From assembly GCA_905250115.1 (NCBI GenBank), contig CAJNOI010000219.1:1-64000 (forward strand): a DNA stretch of 64,000 nucleotides. Direction: 5' to 3'. Of this stretch, positions 37,671 through 47,714 are shown one piece after another. The notes under the pieces are model-generated. The model did no database searches. It had not been told where the DNA came from and worked only from the letters and a program-made list of their open reading frames with translations. The position numbers were made by a program, and so were the translations under genes. How positions within the stretch are numbered: the first letter of the stretch is position 1; every line of letters begins with the position of its first letter. The stretch comes from Adineta steineri. Its lineage: Eukaryota; Rotifera; Eurotatoria; Adinetida; Adinetidae.

Positions 37671-38879
37671 AATTCTCTTTCTCGTAGAGAAGAGTCCAGT
37701 AAACATAAATTGTTTGTTTGATTGTGTATCCGCAAGATTAAAAAACATCGAAAATCGATATTCTGGAAAACACATTTCTACAGGTTTTTCGATATTGGGA
37801 CTTCGAATCTGAGGTCTATTTGGTGATTGTGTGCACTGAAAAACAAAATGGTGTTCGTCGAAACCTTTAAGATTTTGTAGAAGTTTATTTTATTCTAAAA
37901 GATACCGCATGCTTATTCGAAATGTGTACGAGGTTTAGTAATGTGCATGGTTTCGTGTGACAATCCTTAAAAGTTTGAAACCTTAAAAAGGTTTTTTATA
38001 ATATCGTTTTAGGTTTATTGATTCTTGAAGGTTTCGTATAAAACTGTTATAGATTTCGTGTTAAAAAGTACCTTGAAAATGCTGGGTGTACTGGTAACTC
38101 ATTTATGGCGTATCTAATATCAACAACTTCTTTTGACGCCATAAATGATTTGTTTGAGTGAAAAAAATGATATAACTGGATAATGTTCAATTATTTATAG
38201 CCAGTCTATATTCACCACATCTTATTAGTTAAATTCTCAGCTGACTTTAATAATCTTTTTTGTTGCACTCACTCTTGATTATTATTTTTTGCAACGAATG
38301 TCACAATCTCTACAAGGAACTTGCAAATTGTTCAAACACCGTGCTGTTTGTTATTGCTTTTTCGAGCTGCCTTTTTTAAGCATAAAACACAAGATATTAT
38401 ATGTTCTGATTAAGTTGCCTTTGATTTAGATTTTACAAAACGCTTAATATTTCATCTTGAATATTACTCTACTTATATTGTAGCAATTTGGATAAAAAAC
38501 TTGCTGGATTTATAGTAACAATTGTTTAATATATAAAAGTATCGCTTTTGTATGTAAATGCTTATTTTATTTTATTTTATATTAGTTATTAAATTCTATT
38601 AGATTTTATTTAGCTGAATATATAATAACAATTATTTAATACATGGAGGTATTTCGTTTGCATATAAATATTTATTTTATTTTATAAAAGTTCAATTCAA
38701 AAAAGTTATCTCATTATATAAAACTTTAGTTGATGAAAGTTGTTTCATTTTATAAGTTTATTGATTGGTCACATGACTTATTTCAAAATAAAATATTCAA
38801 GAATCTATTGTTGATATTGTATTAACATAGAAGTGTATTTTGTCTTATAAAATGAATGAATTGAAAGTCTGAAAATCAA

Positions 38880-40412
38880 GTTTAAGAGAGAACATCGTCC
38901 GTTTCAACAAATATCTGTACAAGTACAAGAAATGAAGGTGTCATTGCATCTGGACGATTAGTAAGCACTCAAAAAATGTTATTTAAAACGGAATCATAGA
39001 ATAAAATTATTTTTTTTATCTTTTTAATTATAGTTTCCGGTTCAATTTTGGAATACAATAGATATTCATGATGATCCAGAAGATTTAAATAAAAGCATCC
39101 AGATTATGAAGAACGAATTATTAGACTCGAATGTTAGTTTGGAATTAGTTAGAAGTTCATAGAAAAAACCATTAGTTTACACCAGGGGTTTTTATCAAAA
39201 ATCATACAATAAACGAAGTTCTTGAAGAATATCGAGGTTATTGCTATACTTCATTGGTATGCTCTTCATTATCTTTTCTCGCTCTCTATAATTTCTTTAT
39301 TAAAATTGTTTTTTAAACATTTTCGACGAGATTCGCTATGTGTGCAATGTCAATATGGAAGAAAACCTGAAATCTGTGTTGCCTAAATTACTTGATAGCA
39401 TTCTAGATAATTCACATTTTGTGAACGGTGAGTGATTACTTTGACTGTTTATCTGTTTAATATCGTTCAGTTATTCTTTAGATCATCTAGCTGTACGTTT
39501 GATCAAACTTTTATCCAAGTATTTCACTGATTCATGGCAACAAATCATATCGAATAAAGTACGTAATAAATCTCTTTAAAAACTAAAATCATCACATAAT
39601 CAACTGGCTAATCATGTCTATTGATTATTTTTTTTATAAAAAGAAAAGGCCACAGTTTTTTCTTTATCGTTAAGGAACCATTATCGCCACGACCAGCTAT
39701 ACAGATAACAACAGATCAGTTTATTATTTTTCTTGATTATGAAGTTATTAGTGAAACATCATCAATTGATCAAGCTTTATGTATTGTTATTTCATTATAT
39801 GTTATATTCGAATTACAATTTGGTATACACAATCTTGGGTGGGTGTGGGTCTGGTTGTGAGTGATTAAAGAGAGGCTATCAACTCCCATATCCACACCCT
39901 CTTACAGCTACAGTCGAATGTGTGACACAAGTCGAAGATAATCAAACTGATGATTTACCAGATAGTGAAGAACAAGAAGAAATATATACCAAAAGTACAA
40001 CAGGTTTGCTTTCATTGTATAATAAATAAAATGAATTATTTATATTGTATTATTAGGTAATAGTCAAGATCAAACAACAGCTACATATATTGGTGATAAG
40101 GATCTGATCAATGAGTATTCATCAGAATCGTCAGATTCTTCTTCTTCTTCATTATCACCAATGGATCCTCCACTTGTTATTCACATTTCACCAACAAAAG
40201 AACAACAAAGACAAATAGCATCTTCATCATCTTCAAACGGCAATACATTATGTGAAGTAAATATCAAACAGCAAGTATCAGCAGCATCAACTGATCGATC
40301 TTCAACTATTTCAAATAAAAAAACTTGTCAAGCAAAAAAACGTCTTGCTAGTTCCGAAGAACCAATAGCATTACGTGTAAAACGTACACGAGTTAAAAGA
40401 CAAATTAACTAG
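38880..40412 (+). CDS. Unrecognised multi-exon ORF inside the TIR transposon
   Basis: Exon-like blocks separated by short GT-AG introns encode VQFWNTIDIHDDPEDLNK, then IKNHTINEVLEEYRGYCYTS, ENLKSVLPKLLDSILDNSHF, LAVRLIKLLSKYFTDSWQQI, and PLSPRPAIQITTDQFIIFLD with SIDQALCIVISLYVIFELQF. The last exon (to TAG at 40410-40412) is Ser/Glu-rich with the basic end RVKRTRVKRQI, like a nuclear localisation signal. A short G-rich inverted insert near 39830-39905 interrupts the coding region, so this copy may be broken. I do not recognise the family. It may be an accessory or transposase-like protein of the element, or a captured host gene. Confidence 0.45.
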
Positions 40413-40769
40413 AAATATTTCTGTTCAATTTTTTATTTATATGAGTACGCAAACTTTTCGTTGACTAATTCTATCTATATTACGTTTATCAAACTAAAGT
40501 AGAAGCTATTTCAAAAAATATCTTCTGCTTTCTATCTAATTATATTCGAGCTTTTTACTCTTATCAACCCTTTACATTTTCTTCTCGAGAAAAAATCGAT
40601 CTGATTTAATTTTGTCAATCTTTCAAAAAAATTCAGAAAATTGTCATAAAGAAAAGCAAAATATCGTGTAAGTGTTTCGAAGCTTTTCAAAACATCTCAA
40701 AACAAATTGTACATCCAATTTTCAAAATCAACAGCAAATTCAGCAGTATGTATTCTTCTGAAATCTTTC

Positions 40770-41290
40770 AATACTTTTATATTTGGATAGCTCAAAAGAA
40801 TAAATTTTACGTGTAAGGAAGTATTTTGTTATAAATTATGTATCTTCTTCTACATTTAGGTTTACTTAAACAATAATTTTATATGTAAGTGATAATTTAA
40901 ATATGTATTAAATTTCTTTTTTTATGTTTAGGATGAACTAAAAACACAGAGTTAAAGGTAATTAGTTATTTCAAGCTGAAATAGTTTTTTCTTTTATATT
41001 TAGGTTGATTTATAGAATAATTTTACGGATAAGTTGATATTTTAAATAATTTTATTGTTTTTCCATATTTAGAACGTTCGAAAGAATAATTTTATTAATC
41101 AATTATTATTTTGATATAAATTAACTCTTTTCTTTTACATTTAGATTGATCTGAAGAATGGATTTATGAATATTGAATCGGTTTAATATGAACTAATTCT
41201 ACTTATTCAAAATGATACAAGGAATAATTTAGTTGGTAAGCAAAGTACTTCTATAAAACTAATTCTATTTTCTTTCATTTAGATGATCAC
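40770..41290 (+). repeat. Degenerate tandem units, each with 3' and 5' splice-like signals
   Basis: Six or seven units of about 75-120 bp. Each has a T-rich tract ending in TTTAG (for example 40851-40859, and again around 40930, 41003, 41070, 41143 and 41280), then a ~25-nt AGAATAATTTTA-like block, then GTAAG- or ATAAGT-like sequence. The array follows the stop of the transposon ORF. It looks like repeated micro-exons or repeated splice-site cassettes. Confidence 0.5.
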
Positions 41291-41944
41291 AAGCTCAACT
41301 TCACCATTGAGAATAATTCAAATGATCCTCTTCTATACAGAGAAAAGCTAGGGAGGCGTGTACCTTTTACTGTTGCACGGTAGAATTATATAAGTAAGTT
41401 AATAAATGCTATTGCTTAGTAAACAATGCTTATTTAAAATAACAGAAAAGAATATCTTATACTGAGTTCACAAGAAGATTTCTTAAATCTTCGGAGTCAA
41501 ACGGCAGTCTGGTATCAGAACTCCTTCAGAATAAAAAACAGTCTTGAATCGTGCATTTTGCGAAACTAGAGACTGAATTGCAATAGGTTTTGATTACGAA
41601 ACCCTTTTATTCACTCTTGAAAAATAGGTTTGTACGAAACCTAGACCACGAAACCATTTTTCATGTAGGTTTGACCATAGTATGGTACGGAATCTCGATC
41701 ATACGAAACCAAAAAAAGGTTTCGAATTCGTTACAAACATAGAAACCTTTTTTTAGTTTCGTATAAACCCTTTTTTGTTTTCAGTGTGGACGGTGGAGAC
41801 GAGAGTTCAAAGGTCAAAAAAACATCGAAATTAATTTTTTTACGTTTTTTATTTGTTTTTCCAGTAAAGGTGTAGAAAATGGATTTCTACGAGAAAGAGC
41901 TAAGCGAGTCCTCGGAGAAGCGTTACTTGTTTTATTTTTGTTTT

Positions 41945-42215
41945 TTTAAATTTAATGATTTCACATAAGATTCTAATTTATCTTCCCTCATTTTTATAAT
42001 AATAAAAATATCATCTACGTAGCTAAATAATCTATCTTTAATTTCATGTAATGTATTATCAATAAAATCATGCATATATATATATATCTGCTAACAATGG
42101 AGATAAAACATTACCCGTCGCTAATCCTTTAACTTGTCTATAAAAATTATTATTAAAACAAAATAACTATGACTTAAACATAATTCTAATAAATTTCTTA
42201 AATCAGTTGTTGTCG
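41945..42215 (-). mobile_element. Penelope-like element remnant: reverse transcriptase palm
   Basis: Read on the minus strand: SHSYFVFNNNFYRQVKGLAT leading to GNVLSPLLADIYI, then LFSYVDDIFIIIK with the catalytic YVDD box. These match the RT core of Penelope-like elements. Frame breaks are present (for example in the TA-rich run at 42075-42086). With 36880-37670 it forms one element split by R1 and the TIR transposon. Confidence 0.8.
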
Positions 42216-42271
42216 AATTTTATTAACAAAATATTTCTGTTTTCATTATTCTTTTTAAAACAATATCAATT

Positions 42272-42427
42272 GATTTATAATTTTCTTTTTCTTTTATTTG
42301 GCATGTGTCATATGATAGCCCGACGAAGAAATCACCATAACACGCTCTCGTATCAACAGAACTGTCTTGTCGTCCTGGTATCATATGATACATGGCAAAC
42401 AAAAGAAAAAGAAAATTATAAATCATA
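42272..42427. repeat. Long near-perfect hairpin
   Basis: Arms of about 45 bp (42275-42319 and 42378-42424) pair almost perfectly (TTTATAATTTTCTTTTTCTT against its complement), with a ~58-bp loop that is richer in GC. It lies just upstream of the Penelope RT remnant. Open frames seen here on both strands are by-products of the symmetry. Confidence 0.75.
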
Positions 42428-42811
42428 TCATAATATGTTCGACGAAGATAAACTTTGCTTATTGCAACGTCAGCACCAAATAATTTTATTCTAATTTTAC
42501 TTGTTACATTATATTTTAATTAATTTTTATTCAATTTTTAAAATGTCTAAATTCACTTTCATTTTCCGTGAAATCCAATTGATACAAATTCAATACAAAT
42601 AATCTATTTAACTATTATTTAATTTAAGTTTTATTTTATTCTCAATTTAATTTAATTTTTCTTTTAAGTTAGTTTAACTTTTATCCAAATTATTTTACTT
42701 CCAAACAGAAATTTTGTAGTATTTTCAATTTAATTTTTAACTTTAATTAATTGTAATTAGTTTAATATCAGTCAAAAGAACAAACTTATTCAATAACATT
42801 ACATCCGGATT

Positions 42812-42850
42812 ACTCGGTTGAAGAACGTTATTAAAGTTCGAAACGTCAGT
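42812..42850 (+). ncRNA. Degenerate hammerhead-ribozyme-like motif
   Basis: CGGTTGAAGAAC, a short loop, GTTC, then GAAACGTC: a stem II (GAAC/GTTC) followed by GAAA, as in hammerheads found in Penelope-like element pLTRs. The CTGATGA core is changed to TTGAAGA, so it is unlikely to be catalytic. Its orientation is opposite to the nearby RT remnant, which weakens the assignment. Confidence 0.3.
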
Positions 42851-43013
42851 TACTATTTATGTTATAATATTTCATTTATCTTATTTGTTTACACTTTATT
42901 ATTAAACTATCAAAATATATATTAAGTTTTTATTTTTATTTAATATATTATGAGTATTTATTGAAAAACAAAAGAAAAAGGAAGAGATAAAAACTATTAT
43001 TAAAACTGTGATC

Positions 43014-43203
43014 AGGAATCATGGAGAGTAGAGTTGGAATCAGCTCTTAAGCGAATCGGGAAAGCAAATACTTAGATTTTTTCGGTTTTTTGCATTTTTG
43101 GGGGGTAAGGGATGGTCTGAGCGAGGAAGTTCATTAGTAAGCAAGATAGAGCTCGTCGAGTTCTACTTAGAATCATGGAGAGTAGAGTTGGAATCAGCTC
43201 ATA
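43014..43203. repeat. Pair of direct repeats ~156 bp apart
   Basis: AATCATGGAGAGTAGAGTTG plus GAATCAGCTC occurs at about 43016-43045 and 43172-43201, each followed by a similar GCGAATC(A/G)GGAAAG block. Between them 43146-43165 (GATAGAGCTCGTCGAGTTCT) resembles the conserved core of the A/B/C repeat. Confidence 0.7.
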
Positions 43204-44089
43204 GGCGAATCAGGAAAGAAAATACTCGAATCGGGAGCTAAGATATCCTACGTCTATTTTTCTATAATATCACACATATTCGTACATAGAATCTGTCACG
43301 TATATAAATATATATAAATATTAGTAGCTCGAAACTCGAAAAAAATGTCTCTTGAAAAAATGTCTTAATAGTATAACAATGTCTTTTAAGTTATTTTAAA
43401 ATTGTTGCTTAACAAGAGATCCAATATTATTGTAAATTTCTCTCTTTAAAATCCAATTTGTTGTAACAATGTCTCTCCCTCTATTATTTCAATTTATTCT
43501 AATTTTGATGTAAATGCTCCTCCCAAAACATCTTCAACCAATATAACAATATACCTCCTTGAATTTTTTTGTAAATTTATCGTGTTGAAAATTACAAGAT
43601 TAATCACTATTCTTCTCTATTAATATCATTATTTATAATATTTCTTACATTAAAATTACTATTTATAATATCTTTTGTATTAATATTATTGTTTGTAATA
43701 TCTTCTGCATTAGTATCATCACTACATTAATAACCTCAATTAAAATCATTTTATTATAACATTTATAAAAATTCTCTTCACATATCGCTTGAAAAGAAAT
43801 TCGAAAGGTCTCGCGTATTATATATTTATTTATTGTTAAAAATGTTTATTATTCTCTTTTCCCCTTTGTTTCTCTTCCTTTCCTTTACAATTATTAAACA
43901 AGTATTTATATTTACATTTGTTTAATTTCTTCTTAAAATAAAAAATAATTAAAAATATCTTTCTCTTTTTTGTTTCCTTCTTTTTGTTTTTGCTTTTTTC
44001 GCTGAAAATCTTATTTATTCTCATAATCAGTGTTGACTTGAATTTATATAAGAAAGGTGTGCGAGAAAAAGATAAAACTATGTAACAGA
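43204..44089. other. AT-rich spacer
   Basis: Very AT-rich with repeated TTAATATCATT-like motifs (43615-43720). No gene or recognisable element. Confidence 0.5.
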
Positions 44090-45458
44090 TACACTAAAAT
44101 TAGTTGATATTAGTAATGAAAAGACATTTCTATATAAAAGTTAACCGGAAAATTTCACGGTACGCTGCAAGTAACTTTCCGACTTTGAGGACGTTTGATA
44201 GAACTCATCGAGTTCTATTTGGCACACCACATTTTATAACTGACATAAGTCATTGAGCGAATTGATTTCAAATATATTCGAAGCGGTCGCTAACGTTTCT
44301 TACATCAAAAATTGTAGTTTATATATAGGTCATACTTAACATGTTTATCATTATCAACAACTTCATAACTGGTGTAACATAGAGAATCAATTGCAATGAC
44401 TACTGTAGATGACTCGTGGAAGAATCAGAAGTTCCAGTCTAACTTTAAATTTTATTTTATTTCATTTATTTTCATTTCAATATAATTAATAATTAGTTTT
44501 ACTATGTTTTACATTAATATAAATAGTTTCATCTTTTTATATTTATTTTATTATTATTGTATAAATGTAAATAAAATCTTCAATCTATTGATAAATAATT
44601 TATTAATATGAAAACTAACTACTTTAAAATAATGGCAAAAAGAAAAGAAAAGAAAATTATTGTTACTCTTAAATAAATTGAATATAAATAATATAATAAA
44701 GAAAAAAGGTTAAAGGAAAAAAAAATGTACGATAAAAGTTGTTTTTTGAATGTCTTATTGAAATTATTAATCACCATAAAATAATGATATTTCTAGAGAT
44801 TAATAAAATTTTCGACGTGTTTTTTGATAAATAAACCATCGATTGAGTTGTGATGAGCTAGTACTTGGGTTTGTTGAAGAAGTAGATAATTGAACAACAT
44901 ATTCAGTAGATCTATCAAGATCGTTATGCCAGTTTAACATATCTGTCATTGCATAACCACTACATTTCGAATCACCATTACATTGAGTAATTGCAGCGCT
45001 TAATGGAAGAATACAATAACCACCAGATATTGTTGCATTTGGACATTGATAACTCTGATCATTATATGTGTTAAGTGCTGTTGTATTCAAATCATATGTA
45101 TATGCATTACAATTAGAACTAGAATAAAAAGAGATTAGATTAAATTTTTGTATAAGAGTAACACATACTTTAATTATAATGCTGCACGAAGTTGAAATAA
45201 GTTCTTTTTCTTCACTATCTAAATCTAAAGCAGGTCATCATCTTGAATAAGATAATCTTCTTGAATCAACAGCTGTTGCAATAAAAACAGTTAGGACTAA
45301 AATCGCTAGGATGATTTTCATTGTTTTTATCTAAATATTCTTAACACAAAAACAAAAATAGTTAATATTTATATATGAAATAATAATGACTTGCTCAGAT
45401 AAAAATTTCTTGTTGATGATTGTATCAATATGATATTAATGTTTATTCTACTATTTAG
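44090..45458. repeat. Duplicated unit, copy B
   Basis: Same-orientation copy of 27341-28665, with matching noncoding flanks and the gene on the minus strand. The conserved block lies at 44165-44265. Homology to copy A ends near TACTATTTA on the right side of both. Confidence 0.85.
44800..45321 (-). pseudogene. Small secreted protein, broken copy B
   Basis: Paralogue of the gene at 28018-28532. Exon 2 is open and conserved (QCPNATISGGYCILPL, CSGYAMTDMLNW). Exon 1 keeps a signal peptide MKIILAILVLTVF but then hits two consecutive TGA codons where copy A reads Arg-Leu, and later has a 2-nt deletion (frame loss) and a TAA. The last Cys of copy A is Arg here. So copy B lost function after duplication, unless an alternative start makes only the C-terminal domain. 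Confidence 0.8.
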
Positions 45459-46627
45459 CTACTGTTTATATACCCAACTTTTTATGGCGATCTCTTATTG
45501 TCTAATACAAATGAAGCGTAAAAAAATAGAAAGGCCACTTTATTGCTGGTTTGTATGATTTTTTTTAGGTAGTGTTTATTTTGTTATCCCTCCAAATCAT
45601 CGGTTTACTTTTGTCTCTATCTCTACCTCCTCTGCCTAACATAGATTATTATGGTCATGATTAGTTTCTAAACGGTTGTTTTTATGTTAAAATGTACTAT
45701 TAAAACATATGATATGAATGAAGTGGCTAGTCCGTCTTACAAGGCGTTACCCCCGTTATGTTATATGTTTGTTATTTAGAATAAAAAATAAAGAAGAGAA
45801 AAAGCGTGATCAACAACGCTTTCATCTTGTGAAAATTATGTTTTTTTTCTAACTTATGAAAATATTTAACAAATAAATATAAAATAAAAATGAAGAATTA
45901 GAATCGAATGAAATAATTAAAGATAAAGGAAATAGTATAATGAAAATCTTCATTTAAGTTTTATTTTAATAACTATTTTTGTAATAATATTATTTTATAT
46001 GTATTAAATAATTTACACGAAGTTTATTATACTCAAGACGTTTTTTTTATCTAGAAAACTGATTTTAAGTAAAAAATAAATGTAATTAATCTTTTATAGA
46101 AATATTTTTTTTTATTAAATTGTTATTGATCAAAGTTTATTATTCATATTAATTTAAATAATATTGAAAATATGAAAAATAATTCTAATGGATTAAATTA
46201 TTAAAAAAATAAATAATTAGTTATTTTAAAGTAGTAGGTATTGAACACAGTTTACACTACTATTTCTGTTTCATACCAAATAAAACGATATATTTTGAAA
46301 ATTAACCATCGATCAAGTTTATAAATGTTTAAAATTAAACCTGTTTCTTTTATTATACCGACAAAGAAAAAAACAAATTTTACGTTGTCATTATAGGATT
46401 GATGATATACGTCGTTACTCTTTAGATTTATCTCTAATCAAGTGTATCGGCTTTATGTTTTTTCACGGCGCATATAGAATCAAAACATGTTGTATTTGAT
46501 GATTCTATTTTACTATAACGTTCAATAAGTATGTAAAAGTGAGAATATTCGTATTGAAACACAATCATGCATACATATTACTTTAACTATTTATCTGCAT
46601 ATTCGATCAATAAGTAGAGTCTACAAG
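45459..46627. other. AT-rich spacer
   Basis: No supported gene, repeat or RNA. It contains the 5' flank of the Cys-rich ORF. Confidence 0.5.
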
Positions 46628-47074
46628 ATGGACATTATTCAAATAATAGCTTATTTACTTTTTATCTCAACATTCTTAACAATATGTTGCAATGAGCAAA
46701 AAATGGACGAATATATGGATAACATTAGTTTTGATGATAATCGCTGAAACTATGTACGAAAATATCTCCAACAATTTGTCGATAAATGTGTTTCTAGTAA
46801 ATCATTTTGTCCAAGTTTCGTGACATGTACATATAAATGTGATATACATAAACTATATGATCGTCGCACTTCTTGTGGTTTAATTTGTTATAATGGCAAA
46901 TGGGTAGAAAAACTTGGTGCTACTGATATTTGTCAACTAAATTCTAAGCGTTGTGATGCTAGTGCTTCAACTTTTTGTTCTGATCGTACATATATTATTG
47001 TTGATATTCGTGCAAATGCCTATTTATTATGTATTGTATTAATCTTAATGGTTGTGTTTGTATTGGTGATGTAG
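46628..47074 (+). pseudogene. Cys-rich secreted/membrane ORF with one in-frame TGA
   Basis: The frame from ATG 46628 runs 148 codons to TAG at 47072-47074, broken only by TGA at 46745-46747 (codon 40). It starts with a signal peptide (IIAYLLFISTFLTICC). After the stop comes a Cys-rich segment (CVSSKSFCPSFVTCTYKC, TSCGLICYNGKW, CQLNSKRC) and a C-terminal hydrophobic helix (AYLLCIVLILMVVFVLV) that could anchor it. A single stop in an otherwise coherent ORF points to a recent nonsense change; readthrough or selenocysteine cannot be excluded from sequence. Family not recognised. Confidence 0.55.
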
Positions 47075-47714
47075 CTACTAATACTTGACAATATTATTGT
47101 CTTAAAATGTTATAATACACAATAACACTGATCAACAATATTATTGTATCAAGAGAACTTTATTTATTTTCGACATATATCTATTTTTCTTTAAAGAGTT
47201 TCTTTTTTTCAAAAGTTTGACAAAGCTGTTAACAATTTGAAATATTTTCTTTTTCAGAACTCTTTGTTTATTATATCAAGTATAAAAATAGTTCATAGCT
47301 TTATAAGAAAATCATTCCTTTTAATTTTATTATTATTTTGTGTTAGAATTTTTTTATATATACGTACATACAAAAAACTAAAATAAATGAAGATTTATAA
47401 AAGACTAATTTATAAAATAAATAGAGATAACTATAATGAAGAAAGATTAATTTATCAAGTATGAATAAATATTAGAAGAAAATTACTTAAAACACAAACA
47501 ACATTTGAGAATTAACAAAATTAAAAATAATATTGTGATTAATAAGAAACTATCAATGTACTTATAAGATGAGTATATTGATTTCAGAAATTTGGTTGAA
47601 AATAAAAATAACAAATTTATAAATAAATGATAGATGTGTATGTACATGCACGGCGGGTATGTTCATACAATAATATAGAAGAAATAGTGACGGATGAAAT
47701 CCGACTCACACCCA
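47075..47714. other. Spacer
   Basis: AT-rich; 3' flanks of the converging genes on either side. Nothing recognised. Confidence 0.5.

Larger units (their letters stand above)
37835..41789. mobile_element. TIR DNA transposon (CACTG ends) with subterminal GGTTTCGTA motifs
   Basis: The left end reads CACTGAAAAACAAAATGG and the right end TTTTTTGTTTTCAGTG, so the termini are inverted repeats of about 14 bp (CACTGAAAA-CAAAA). Both ~250-bp ends carry many copies of GGTTTCGTA/GAAACC in both orientations, a subterminal-repeat pattern like CACTA or P-type elements. A 2-bp TG flanks each end. The interior holds a multi-exon ORF on + and a series of spliced-looking tandem units. No transposase was recognised, so superfamily is open; CACTG ends suggest a CACTA-like element. 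Confidence 0.65.
37673..41930. repeat. Interspersed repeat R1, copy 2, split by a transposon
   Basis: The left part 37673-37834 matches the first half of copy 1 (34555 onward), and the right part 41790-41930 matches its second half (TCAAAAAAACATCGA to GCGTTACTTG). The ~3.95-kb interval between is the inserted element. The repeat itself sits inside the Penelope-like element, between its RT core and endonuclease. Confidence 0.8.

Noticed and set aside
42207-42494. ORFs on both strands around the hairpin
   Set aside because: They arise from the inverted-repeat symmetry and do not match any family.
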